A DNA stretch of 11,779 bases, taken from contig JBOGED010000591.1 in the NCBI GenBank assembly GCA_050743625.1, forward strand, positions 1 through 11,779, in the 5' to 3' direction. Source of the DNA: JBOGED01 sp050743625. GTDB taxonomy: Bacteria; Actinomycetota; Nitriliruptoria; Euzebyales; Egibacteraceae. The notes beneath the pieces were generated by a model. It saw nothing but the letters and a program-made list of their open reading frames with translations, was not told the DNA's origin and made no database searches. The translations under genes and the position numbers were made by a program. Positions 1 through 6,599 of this stretch are shown here, piece by piece. Positions within the stretch are counted from its first letter, which is position 1; the number at the start of each line of letters is the position of its first letter.

Positions 1-1770
1 GGCTCGGGCGTGGGCGCGCCAGGCGAGCTCCCCGCGGACCTCGCGATCGCGGGAGGCCTCCACGGCGTGAGCCTCGTCCCACACCGCGCGTTGTTGTTCG
101 TGGCGGCGGAACTCACGCTCACGCTCCTCGAGCTGAGCCAGTCGGCCGGCGAGGTGCGTTTCGAGGCGTCCGAGCTGGGCGAGTTCTGCCCGCGCGGCCT
201 TCACCTCGCCGCGGCGTGCCACACCGGCCAGGCCCCGCCCGTGGTTGGCCAACCAGGACTCCAGCTGCCCCTGACGGTCACGCGCGGCAGCCAGTCGCTC
301 CTCAACGTCTGCCCGCTGTTCAACCGTCTGGCGGAACGAGAACAGCAGAGGCCGAGGTCGGGCGTCGAGGACCTGGCCCAGGGCGTCGCGCTCGGCACGG
401 AGTTCGCGGGTGGACAGCGAGGAGACGAGCGGCCGGAGGGTGTCGCGTTCGGCGTCGATGGCCAGACGCTGCGGGTCGGCGCGGCTGAGTGCGGCGACGG
501 CGACGTCGTAGGGGTCGGCAGAGCGGGGTGGGGCGAGGTCGAGCACACCGGCGGCGTCGGGTTCGGGGACGGTGGGACCTTCGACGAGATAGAGGTCGGC
601 GCGTTGCCGTACGCGGGTGAGGACCGTGTAGGCCCAAAGCTGGTCGCTGTGGGCGCCGCCGCGGATGAACGCCCGGTCGACGGTGATGCCCTCGGCCTTG
701 TGCCCGGTCGTGGCGTAAGCGTGGTCGAGGGCACGGCGATTCGAGAGTTCTTGGCGGAGGTACGAGGCCGGGAGGGTGACCTCCTTTTCGGCGTCGGACT
801 TGAACGTGACCGTATGGGCTTCGACGTCGACGGCGGTGATCCAGCCCTTGGTGCCGTTCGCGATCCCGAGCTTGTCGAGGCTGTTGGCACCGCACACGAC
901 CCGGTCCCCGGCTTGGAATTCGCGATCGTGTTCGCTGAGGATAGGGCCGGTGAGGTGGCCGGCGGCGTTCATGGCGGCGTGGCCGAGGTCGTTGAGGCGG
1001 TCGACCTCGACGCGGCGGTGGGCGAGCATGACCGCGTCGCCGTTGTCCGAGAAGCTCTTCCACCAGTCGCGGATCATGGCGTCGTGGGCTTCGGCGGCGG
1101 TGCGGGCGACGGTGACCCGGCCGCCGTCGCGGTACAGGGCCATGGCTTCTTCGCCGCGGCCCCCGCGGATCAGCTCGACAGCGTACTGATCGAGCCGGTC
1201 ACGCTGGCGCCGGTTGCGCGTGAGTTCGGCGGCGCCCTGGCGGAGGCGGAGGCCAAGGAACCAACCGCCGGCGTCGATCGACTGCAGCTGTCTGTCATCC
1301 CCGACCGCGATGATCTTCGCGCCGACGCGGTCCGCGTGGGCCTGCAGCCTGGCGAAGCGGCGGGTGCCGAGCATGTTGCTCTCGTCGAGGATCACGACGT
1401 CGTTCGTCTCGAGCGCGTCGCGGCCGTGGCCGAGGTCGAGGAGGAAGCGGTCGACGGTGGTGGCGTCGAGGCCGGCGCCGGCGACAAGCTCGGTGGCGGC
1501 GATCCCGGTCGGCGCGAGCCCGCGTACCGAGATCCGACGGTATTCGGGAAGGGCCGCGTTAGCGGCCTCGTACGTCGTGCGGACCGCGTCCATCGTGAAC
1601 GTCTTGCCGGTGCCGGCGCGGCCGACGACGAGGGAGAGGCCAGCGCCGTCGGTGCAGACCGAACACAAGACCTCGGCCTGATCGTCGCCGAGCGGCTTGC
1701 CCACCGCGGCGTAGTGGTCGAGCACCGCACGGACCACGCCGGAGGGCGCGACGTGGCGGTTCTCGGTCAG
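1..1770 (-). CDS. traA: MobF relaxase, helicase half (RecD-like), partial and frame-separated
   Basis: This minus-strand frame is open from about 1770 to the left edge, so the C-terminus is missing. It is the RecD-like helicase half of a TraA/TrwC-type conjugative relaxase, which unwinds plasmid or ICE DNA from the nicked oriT. Visible motifs are Walker A GRAGTGKT (1600-1623), Walker B VVILDESN (about 1375-1398), GDDRQLQSIDAGG (about 1270-1306), TTGHKAEG (688-711) and the following AYTVLTRVR. A charged, probably coiled-coil tail rich in Arg/Glu/Leu lies below about 350. It carries no relaxase residues of its own. The relaxase half is directly upstream, one base out of frame, and ends with a TGA inside this frame. 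Adding one C at the GCCTGACC near 1770 would fuse the two. Either the gene is frameshifted, or the helicase restarts internally, for example at the GTG near 1735. The family is sure; whether it is functional is not. Confidence 0.9.
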   Translation of the reverse strand, partial: MTENRHVAPSGVVRAVLDHYAAVGKPLGDDQAEVLCSVCTDGAGLSLVVGRAGTGKTFTMDAVRTTYEAANAALPEYRRISVRGLAPTGIAATELVAGAGLDATTVDRFLLDLGHGRDALETNDVVILDESNMLGTRRFARLQAHADRVGAKIIAVGDDRQLQSIDAGGWFLGLRLRQGAAELTRNRRQRDRLDQYAVELIRGGRGEEAMALYRDGGRVTVARTAAEAHDAMIRDWWKSFSDNGDAVMLAHRRVEVDRLNDLGHAAMNAAGHLTGPILSEHDREFQAGDRVVCGANSLDKLGIANGTKGWITAVDVEAHTVTFKSDAEKEVTLPASYLRQELSNRRALDHAYATTGHKAEGITVDRAFIRGGAHSDQLWAYTVLTRVRQRADLYLVEGPTVPEPDAAGVLDLAPPRSADPYDVAVAALSRADPQRLAIDAERDTLRPLVSSLSTRELRAERDALGQVLDARPRPLLFSFRQTVEQRADVEERLAAARDRQGQLESWLANHGRGLAGVARRGEVKAARAELAQLGRLETHLAGRLAQLEEREREFRRHEQQRAVWDEAHAVEASRDREVRGELAWRAHARA

Positions 1771-2996
1771 GCGGTGGCGGCCTGTTCGATGATGAGCTTC
1801 TCGAGCTCGAGGAGTTCCGGGGTGGAGTAGCGCTGCGCCAAGGTGCGGGTGTCGATCATGACCTGGCAGGCGCGTTCGGCGAGGAAGCGGTCGGCCAGGG
1901 TCTCGATCTCCTCCGCGGAAAGCGTGGCGACCTGGTTGGCGATCGCGCGGATGACGTGGCCACGGGTGAACGTCGACTTCTCGGCGGTGAGGCCGCCGCC
2001 GCCGGCGAGCTGGTCGAAGATCGCCTTGCGCTCAGCCGCCGGGAGATGGTTCTGCACCCGGACGCGTCCGCGGAGCCGCTCGAACAGGGCGGGCAGGTCC
2101 CAGCCCTTCGCGGCGGCCTCGTCGGACCAGCGGCGGAACTGGGAGGGGGCGGCCTCGTGGTGTTTGTCCTCGCGCACCGCGTGGGCGACGAAGTTCGCGA
2201 CCGCCGGGGTGACGGGGAGACCTTGGGCCTCGCGGTGTTCGAGTTCTTCCTCGATGGCGCAACGGGCCTTGGAGAAGTGCCGCAGGACCTCGTCAGGGAG
2301 GCCGACCAGCTCGCGGTTGCCCTCGGCGTCGGGCGGTCCCCATTCGAGCCCGAGCTGGCGCGTGACCTCGCGCTGGTAGCCGGCGCGGTAGATCGCGTCG
2401 GCGTTCTTCAGCTCGACGAACAGGGGCCGGGCGTCGAGCGCGGTCCATCGCCCATCAGGTCCTTGCGCACGGTTGATCACGATGACATGGGTGTGCGGCA
2501 GCGGGTCGCCCGGGCGTGAGGCGCGGTGGTCGAACCCAACGCACCACAAGCCGGAGCAGGAGACCTTCTCGACGCCGTTGCGGCCGCGACGGACCGTGGC
2601 GAACTTCTCCAAGTAGGCCAGCGCATCGCGCATGCCCCTCTGGTGCGCGTCGGTCGCGACCCGTGACATCTCCGGCGTCCCGAGCCCGTAGAGGAGCCCG
2701 AGGCTCTTGGTCGCACGGAACACCCAGTCGAACGCCAACACGCCGTCCGACCCGCGATGGGCCCGGCCGAGCAGCTCGCCCGTGTCCGGGTGCTCGCCCA
2801 CGAACGCCCGCTCGAACTGCTCGGGCGTGACCTCGCCGGAGATCCCGAACGCCGACCACGCCTCGCCGAGGGTGTAGCCGGGTGCCTCCCCGTGGCCGGA
2901 TAGATACTCGTCATGACTGCGCGCGAGCTGTTCGAGATAATACTCCTGCCGCCCGATCCCGAGCTTCGCCGGGTCGATCACCGCCGCGCTCCTCAC
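1767..2996 (-). CDS. traA: MobF relaxase, N-terminal HUH (TrwC/TraA) domain
   Basis: This is the relaxase domain of a TrwC/TraA-type transfer protein, which nicks one strand at oriT and stays bound through a tyrosine. Counting from GTG 2996, the N-terminal tyrosines are Y19, Y20 and Y31. The metal-binding histidine set is H157 (FDHR) plus H168 and H170 (PHTHVIV), spaced as in MobF enzymes. The piece is 409 residues and stops at TGA 1767-1769; full-length family members continue into a helicase, which is present here in the next frame. Other possible starts are ATG 3026 (ten codons earlier, after CAGGG) and GTG 2981. I chose GTG 2996 because homology begins a few residues later; the ribosome-binding site is weak for every choice. 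The open frame continues upstream through the tRNA fragment and cas relics, but that part is chance reading. It lies at the distal end of an element whose attachment scar is at 3257-3298. Confidence 0.9.
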   Translation of the reverse strand: MRSAAVIDPAKLGIGRQEYYLEQLARSHDEYLSGHGEAPGYTLGEAWSAFGISGEVTPEQFERAFVGEHPDTGELLGRAHRGSDGVLAFDWVFRATKSLGLLYGLGTPEMSRVATDAHQRGMRDALAYLEKFATVRRGRNGVEKVSCSGLWCVGFDHRASRPGDPLPHTHVIVINRAQGPDGRWTALDARPLFVELKNADAIYRAGYQREVTRQLGLEWGPPDAEGNRELVGLPDEVLRHFSKARCAIEEELEHREAQGLPVTPAVANFVAHAVREDKHHEAAPSQFRRWSDEAAAKGWDLPALFERLRGRVRVQNHLPAAERKAIFDQLAGGGGLTAEKSTFTRGHVIRAIANQVATLSAEEIETLADRFLAERACQVMIDTRTLAQRYSTPELLELEKLIIEQAATA

Positions 2997-3256
2997 CGAA
3001 TTCCCGGCGAAGCCGGGGGGCCGCATCCCTGATGCAATTCTGTCGTCTTGAACTTGGCCTAGGTCGGTGAGGGTAGCAGTGCTTCTAGGAGAGTCTGTGC
3101 TGGTCGTGGGGTTGTTCGTGCTGACGGCTGTGCTGACGTATAGGGATCGGTAGAGGATGTAAGGGCGGGTGCTGGTGAGAGGATCTAGACTGAGGATTAT
3201 GGGCTTGTGCGGGGAGAATAGCAAGATTCGATGCGGCTGAGAATGACGAATTAGTG
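2997..3256. other. Relaxase leader, no gene; candidate regulatory or oriT region
   Basis: No protein gene is recognisable between the relaxase start and the tRNA fragment. The stretch is less GC-rich than the flanking genes. It holds a candidate minus-strand promoter (3196-3224), a 9-base direct repeat GTGCTGACG at 3118-3126 and 3130-3138 with related GTGCTGG copies nearby, and a short hairpin CCCGGC-GAA-GCCGGG at 3003-3017. The space just upstream of a MobF relaxase gene is a common place for oriT, but no nic site can be assigned from sequence alone. Confidence 0.5.
3196..3224 (-). promoter_or_regulatory. Candidate promoter for the relaxase gene
   Basis: On the minus strand TTGCTA (3219-3224) and CATAAT (3196-3201) are separated by exactly 17 bases, matching 4/6 and 5/6 of the vegetative sigma consensus. 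It faces the relaxase and would give a leader of nearly 200 bases. It sits about 35 bases inside the tRNA fragment, so it would belong to the element. Sequence match only. Confidence 0.4.
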
Positions 3257-3298
3257 CTCGTAAAGCGCAGGTCACGGGTTCGATTCCCGTCCCCGGCT
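3257..3298 (+). other. 3' fragment of tRNA-Thr(CGU): probable att site of the left element
   Basis: The sequence reads as a tRNA from its anticodon loop to the discriminator base: loop CTCGTAA with anticodon CGT, 3' anticodon-stem strand AGCGC, variable AGGTC, T-arm ACGGG-TTCGATT-CCCGT, acceptor strand CCCCGGC and T. The 5' half is absent: the bases before the loop cannot form the anticodon stem, and no D-arm precedes it. A free 3' tRNA end is what tRNA-targeting integrases leave at the far end of an integrated element. Since it points rightwards, the intact tRNA and the element body should lie to the left. Thr(CGU) is inferred from the loop; identity elements elsewhere in the tRNA are missing. 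Confidence 0.75.
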
Positions 3299-3299
3299 C

Positions 3300-3407
3300 G
3301 CAGGATAAGTGGCCTTCGAACACGCTGTTCTGCATCCAGCGGCGGCAGATCTTGAGGGCGTCTTGATTGCGGGTGTCGCCAGCGTCGTAGACCAAGACGG
3401 CGTACAC
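3300..3407 (-). pseudogene. cas2: cas2 fragment, truncated at the tRNA scar
   Basis: From GTG 3407 the frame reads VYAVLVYDAGD, then KICRRWMQNSVFEGHLS. This is the N-terminal beta strand with the catalytic-region Asp, and the QNSVFEG motif, of Cas2, the small partner of Cas1 in the CRISPR adaptation complex. Only about 36 of the usual 85-100 residues remain. Similarity stops where the tRNA 3' fragment begins, after which the frame runs on by chance through antisense tRNA. The start lies one base after the cas1 stop, the normal cas1-cas2 order. The sequence style fits subtype I-B/I-D/III Cas2, not the distinct I-E form. It cannot be functional. Family call from motif recognition; no search was run. 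Confidence 0.8.
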
Positions 3408-3408
3408 G

Positions 3409-3886
3409 CTACCACCGCACCTTGAATGGCTTGAACGGCTGGTCCTCCAAACGGCGCGGACCGGCGAGAGCCTCAAGATGGAACAGCTCCTCGTAGCGGA
3501 CCTTGCGTTGCATCCAGCTCGTCGCGGACCATCGCGAGGACCTTCTTGCGGCCGGCGTCGGATAGCAGCGAGACGCCCGGCCGGGAGTCGAAGTCGGCCG
3601 TCGTCAACGAGCGCTGGTGGGCGCCGCGCAACAGCAGGCGCTTGGCGAAGACCGGTTTGAAGTGCTCGGCAAGGTCGAGCGCTAGGGTGAAGCGGCGGGC
3701 CATCGTGGCGTGCATGAAGCCGATGCCCGAGTGCAGCGGCGTCAGGCGGATCGCGGTCAGCGCGCGGCAATACACCAGGGAATTGACGAAGCTGATGAAT
3801 GCGCTGGCCGGGTTGGCCGGCGGCCGGCGGCTGCGGCCGTGTAGGCGGAGCCACTCGGGCAGCAGGGTGTCGAGCAGCGCCTCGCG
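3409..3886 (-). pseudogene. cas1: cas1 C-terminal fragment with a frameshift
   Basis: Cas1 is the metal-dependent integrase of CRISPR spacer acquisition. Reading down from 3886, the frame gives the family signature RRPPANPASAFISF, then NSLVYCRALTAIRL, GIGFMHA (the conserved metal-ligand His) and LALDLAEHFKP (the conserved Asp). Near 3514-3520 the frame changes by one base; it then continues MQRKVRYEELFHLEAL to DQPFKPFK and stops at TAG 3409-3411. That is the usual Cas1 C-terminus. The N-terminal half, including the metal-binding Glu, is gone: an in-frame TAA lies at 3887-3889 and nothing Cas1-like is found above it. The conserved Glu after GF.H is Ala here. It is followed one base later by the cas2 fragment. 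It is dead as it stands; no repeat array is visible. Confidence 0.82.
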
Positions 3887-3889
3887 TTA

Positions 3890-4125
3890 GTGCGCTGAAT
3901 CCGAACACCTAATCCACCATCAGCGGACTGGCCATCCCGCCTACCGAAACCCTCCGGGGCCGGGCCGCGTTCCGGCGGCGCGTGGGGAGGGACGCCGATC
4001 GAGGTGCGCCCTGCCGGGATTGGTGACCGACCGTGTGAGCGCGGTGGCGTGAGCGCCGGACCGCCACAATGCAAACTTGACTCTGTTTACGCAGCTCAGA
4101 GCGCGGTCAGGGTCCAGCCTCACGG
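3890..4125. other. Gap between cas1 relic and hydrolase relic, nothing recognised
   Basis: I see no supportable gene on either strand. The missing N-terminal half of cas1 and the missing C-terminal part of the hydrolase would both be expected here but are not present in any frame, so this is probably a deletion junction filled by unrelated sequence. The plus strand has a lone TTGACT (4078-4083) without a convincing -10. Confidence 0.5.
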
Positions 4126-4366
4126 TGCGATTGACCGGATTCTGACCCTGCGGAGGGTGCGGCGGCCTGCAACCGGAGGTGCCGTCTCGGGCGAGGCGTC
4201 GCCTTGCAGCTCGACGGCGATCACTGGCCGTGAGTTGCGAGGTGGGCAGGAGCTGTTGGAAGCGGCTGCCGATCGTGCCGAGCGCGCCGAGCATGAGTGC
4301 CATTGGCGCACCGGTGCCGTGCGCCTCGTCGTGCATCGACAGTCGGTTCACCTCGGGCGTGGCCAC
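4126..4366 (-). pseudogene. Alpha/beta-hydrolase N-terminal remnant, frameshifted
   Basis: From GTG 4366 the frame reads MHDEAHGTGAP, MALMLGALGTIGSRFQQLLP. This corresponds to the first strands and oxyanion-hole region of alpha/beta-hydrolases (usual pattern: HGTG.PLVLLHG.LGTI.S.F..LLP). The HG of the oxyanion motif is replaced by LG. Near 4235 the frame slips by one base and resumes as RPVIAVELQGD, the next conserved strand and turn (usually VELQGHG). After that no hydrolase sequence follows; the nucleophile Ser and the His of the triad are absent. It follows the RibD-like gene by about 50 bases on the same strand, so it was probably the last gene of that operon. The right end is certain to within a few codons; the left end is approximate. 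Confidence 0.65.
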
Positions 4367-4417
4367 GATGGTGGGCTCGCATCTCGCTGCTCCTTCAAGA
4401 GAGGCGGTCGGCCGTGT

Positions 4418-4981
4418 TCAGGAGCGCTTCGGTTCGAAGTGCAACGCGGTGATCCCGCAGTCGAACGGTTGAGCAGCGACGAGGCGAAGCTGCTGGTAGG
4501 CCCCAAGGTTGGCGAACACGGGCATTCCGGCGCCGATCGCGGTCGGGTTGACGAACAGGTGGAGCTCGTCGAGCAGACCCTTAGCGATCAGCGCCGATAC
4601 GAGCGTGCCGCCTCCGCAGGCGATCATGTCCCCGCCCGGCTGGCCCTTGAGCTGGTTCACGATCTCGGCGAAGTCGCCGCCGGCGACGACGGTGTTCTCC
4701 CAAGGCGACTCGGTGAGGGTGTCGGAGATCACGACCTTGGGCGTGTCGTTCATCTTGTCGATGGACTCCTGGGGCTCGTCCTCGGGCTGGGACGCCCAAT
4801 GCGGGATGAACCCCTCGGCGAGGTTGCGGCCCAACACGATGCAGTCGACCGGTTCCCAGAGCGCGTCGACGTAGGCGTTGATGTCGTCGGTCCACGGCAA
4901 CGTCATCCAATCCATCACGCCGTTCGGGCCGGCCATGTAGCCGTCGACGCTGGTCTGGACCTGGAGCTTGAACTTGCGCAC
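4418..4981 (-). CDS. Dihydrofolate reductase family protein (RibD C-terminal domain)
   Basis: An intact 187-residue protein of the RibD C-terminal/dihydrofolate reductase fold, the usual length for stand-alone members. The N-terminus has the characteristic TSVDGYMAGPNG strand-loop. VDCIVLGRNLAEGF follows, and PKVVISDTL with the Gly-rich MIACGGGTLVSALI segment form the NADPH-binding part. LDELHLFVNPTAIGAGMPVF is the conserved C-terminal core. GTG 4981 is preceded by AAAGGAAG, a fair ribosome-binding site. Such proteins are presumed NAD(P)H reductases of unknown substrate, cytosolic. In actinomycetes they often follow an SRPBCC gene in an operon led by an ArsR regulator; here the SRPBCC gene lies about 70 bases upstream but is broken, and no regulator is seen, so expression may be lost. 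Real folate or riboflavin function is not implied. Confidence 0.88.
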   Translation of the reverse strand: MRKFKLQVQTSVDGYMAGPNGVMDWMTLPWTDDINAYVDALWEPVDCIVLGRNLAEGFIPHWASQPEDEPQESIDKMNDTPKVVISDTLTESPWENTVVAGGDFAEIVNQLKGQPGGDMIACGGGTLVSALIAKGLLDELHLFVNPTAIGAGMPVFANLGAYQQLRLVAAQPFDCGITALHFEPKRS

Positions 4982-5052
4982 GAGTGCTTCCTTTCAGGGT
5001 TCGGGGCTACCACTGCAACGAACAGCGATCACCCAGATCGACATCATCACTG

Positions 5053-5352
5053 TCAGCCGGCGAGCAGGGCATCCATCTGGCCGACCAGCTGCTGACCCTC
5101 TCTCGCGCCTCCGCGCACCCGCCGCTCCATCTGCTCCCGGGAGTCGAAGACCGAGCGCAGCTCCATCCGGGTGCCACCGTCGCGCTCGGTGAGCTGCATC
5201 TGCACCCTGGTGGTCGGCATGTCGGCGATCGGTGTCCCGTCTTGGTCCGCGAACCGGTCGGTGAACTCCAGGAACTTCGGCGGGTTGACCAACGTGACCC
5301 GCCACCAGCCGCGGTACTTCTCGCCCTCTGGACCGGTCATGAAGTAGCGCTC
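5053..5352 (-). pseudogene. SRPBCC/AHSA1-type protein, 5'-truncated
   Basis: The frame contains RYFMTGPEGEKYRGWW, then PPKFLEFTDRFAD, DMPTTRVQMQLTERDGGTRMELRS and SREQME, ending MDALLAG at TGA 5053-5055. This is the C-terminal two thirds of an SRPBCC (START-like, Activator of Hsp90 ATPase 1 homologue) domain, a hydrophobic-ligand cup. Full-length members are about 150-160 residues and start with a helix-grip N-terminus; about 55 residues are missing here. Family similarity begins around RYF (5341-5349), upstream of the ATG at 5340, which shows that this ATG is internal and not the original start. The sequence before it is unrelated and leads within about 55 bases into a tRNA 3' fragment, so the 5' end was probably lost when an element integrated or deleted. 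It precedes the RibD-like gene in the order common to actinomycete ArsR-SRPBCC-reductase operons. Confidence 0.75.
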
Positions 5353-5403
5353 ACAGCCAAGACCCGCGCCAGCTAGTCCGCCCCCAGTTTAGACGGCGCA
5401 CCA

Positions 5404-5463
5404 GGTCGCGGACGGGAATCGAACCCGCCAAGCCCGGATGTGCCGGCTTCGTCGGTTTGAAAA
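5404..5463 (-). other. 3' fragment of a class II tRNA: second probable att scar
   Basis: On the minus strand the sequence reads as a tRNA 3' half: a CAAA/TCAAA anticodon-loop-like stretch, a long variable arm that can pair (AAGCC with GGCTT), T-arm GCGGG-TTCGATT-CCCGT, then an acceptor strand CCGCGACC. The long variable arm marks a Leu, Ser or Sec type; with anticodon read as TCA and an 8-base acceptor strand, Sec is possible, and Leu(CAA) is an alternative. No 5' half with the matching acceptor strand (GGTCGCGG) is found upstream, so it is not a working tRNA. It points left, towards the truncated SRPBCC gene, so the matching element body would lie to the right. Confidence 0.6.
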
Positions 5464-6020
5464 GCGCTTCGAATACCACCGCCGTTACCAAGAAGGCGCC
5501 CCTTGCACCTGCACCGACCTTGTCGCGCATGTCACCCGGTCATGCCTACTGTCGAATCTGGGTGTGCTATGCCGGTGTAGAGGATCCTTGACGTAAGGGC
5601 CTCTTTGCGGAGAAAGCGGTAGTCCTAGACTTCCGCGGTCGACTTTGGTGACTTGCCGAGGCCTCTGTCGGCATAGGCGGAAGTCCCGTGGAAGTCGCGA
5701 ATCGGGCGCCGTTGAAGCCGCAGCTCGGGATCCGGATGAGGAGCGGATCCGCCTGTGAGCGGATGACCGAGGCGATCGTCGACCGAACGCTTCGTTGGTT
5801 GGTGCATCTCGCCGACGGTGTCGAGGGCGGGCAGCGCAGGGTCGCCGCCGCGCGCCTGCGCTCGGGCGGGAGTTTCGGAATCGCGACCGAGCGCGGAGTG
5901 GTGCGCCGTCAGCGGTCGACGATCCGGATCTGCTGCAGATCCATGCCTACTCGCCGCCAACCACGGAGCGATCCTGCGTCACAACCACCTCTTCTCGGCG
6001 AGACATGTCCAGCTATCACG
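5464..6020. other. About 560 bp without a recognisable gene
   Basis: Open frames exist on both strands but none shows a family motif or a good start, and I judge them spurious. Notable sequence: an 11-base inverted repeat with one mismatch, GACTTCCGCGG at 5628-5638 and CCGTGGAAGTC at 5686-5696. A plus-strand frame that continues into the cysteine dioxygenase gene from the left has no ribosome-binding site and no dioxygenase similarity before 6093. The stretch may be decayed element DNA. Confidence 0.45.
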
Positions 6021-6026
6021 ATAAAG

Positions 6027-6059
6027 ATGATTTACTTAGCTGATTTAATCATGTATCTT
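6027..6059 (+). promoter_or_regulatory. AT-rich promoter and palindrome before the dioxygenase operon
   Basis: A short AT-rich island in GC-rich DNA. TTTACT (6031-6036) and TATCTT (6054-6059) are 17 bases apart, each 4/6 to consensus. ATGATT (6027-6032) and AATCAT (6047-6052) form an inverted repeat that overlaps the -35 and spacer, a possible operator for a thiol- or metal-sensing repressor. The start codon follows about 30 bases later, with GAGGAGG in between. Function is inferred from position only. Confidence 0.4.
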
Positions 6060-6092
6060 CTCCACTGGAGCCGTCACGAGGAGGAACCGGCC

Positions 6093-6599
6093 ATGTGGAC
6101 TACTCAGTACGCGGATGTATCGCCGAACCTCGACCCGCCTTTGCCGCCGGACGTGATCTGCCCGGAGCGCTCGCGGTGGACATCCAACCAGCTACGTCAC
6201 CTGACCAGCACCGTGGTGGCCGGGCTGGCAGTGCCGTTGCTCGACATGCTGCAGTTCGTCTCGGACCAGCGCTGGTGGGCCAGTCTCGCGTTGACCGGCG
6301 GCGTCGAGCTGTGGCTGCTGTCCTGGATGCCCGGCCAAGGCACCAAGCCGCACGACCACGGCGGCGCATCCGGGGCATTCACCGTGCTGCTGGGGCAGCT
6401 GACCGAGGATTACCGGCGTCGTGACGGCTCGATCCGCGCACGCTCGTGCCTGGCTGGCGCGACATTCGGCTTCGGCCCCCACTGGTCGCACCAACTGCGA
6501 AACCTCGAAGCGCTCAACGCCGCCAGCGTGCACGCGTACTCCCCACCGTTGCGGCCGATCAGGGAGTACGCGAACCTCGACTCATGGCCCGCCCGATGA
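6093..6599 (+). CDS. Cysteine dioxygenase family protein
   Basis: A 168-residue cupin of the cysteine dioxygenase family, a cytosolic non-heme iron enzyme that oxidises cysteine (or a related thiol such as 3-mercaptopropionate) to its sulfinate with O2. The first cupin motif is KPHDHGG with iron ligands H87 and H89, followed by SGAFTVLLGQL; the second ends ASVHAYSPPL, with H147 as the third ligand. Bacterial members are about 160-200 residues, so this is full length. ATG 6093 is chosen because GAGGAGG at 6078-6084 is a strong ribosome-binding site and similarity begins just after; the open frame extends further left without support. The stop overlaps the start of the rhodanese gene (ATGA, 6596-6599), so the two are translationally coupled. 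Substrate cannot be decided between cysteine and other thiols. Confidence 0.9.
   Translation: MWTTQYADVSPNLDPPLPPDVICPERSRWTSNQLRHLTSTVVAGLAVPLLDMLQFVSDQRWWASLALTGGVELWLLSWMPGQGTKPHDHGGASGAFTVLLGQLTEDYRRRDGSIRARSCLAGATFGFGPHWSHQLRNLEALNAASVHAYSPPLRPIREYANLDSWPAR

Noticed and set aside
1740..1800. Programmed -1 ribosomal frameshift joining relaxase and helicase
   Set aside because: The direction fits, but there is no X-XXY-YYZ slippery heptamer before the TGA; mutation, error or restart is simpler.
10..1830. A 606-codon plus-strand open frame opposite the helicase
   Set aside because: Exact codon-phase antisense of the helicase frame in GC-rich DNA; no domain, Asp/Gly/Val-rich mirror composition. 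The minus frame has all helicase motifs.
3000..3420. CRISPR array near cas2
   Set aside because: No regularly spaced 25-40 base repeats are visible; the short GTGCTGACG repeats have a 12-base period and no spacers.
2997..3908. Extension of the relaxase frame up to GTG 3908
   Set aside because: It passes through the antisense of the tRNA fragment, in frame over the cas2 piece and out of frame over cas1. No relaxase similarity occurs above about 2990.
5404..5463. Complete tRNA or tmRNA gene
   Set aside because: Only the 3' half with T-arm is present; no matching 5' acceptor strand or D-arm upstream on the minus strand.
5688..6092. N-terminal extension of the cysteine dioxygenase to 5688
   Set aside because: No ribosome-binding site or family similarity before 6093, where a strong GAGGAGG precedes ATG.
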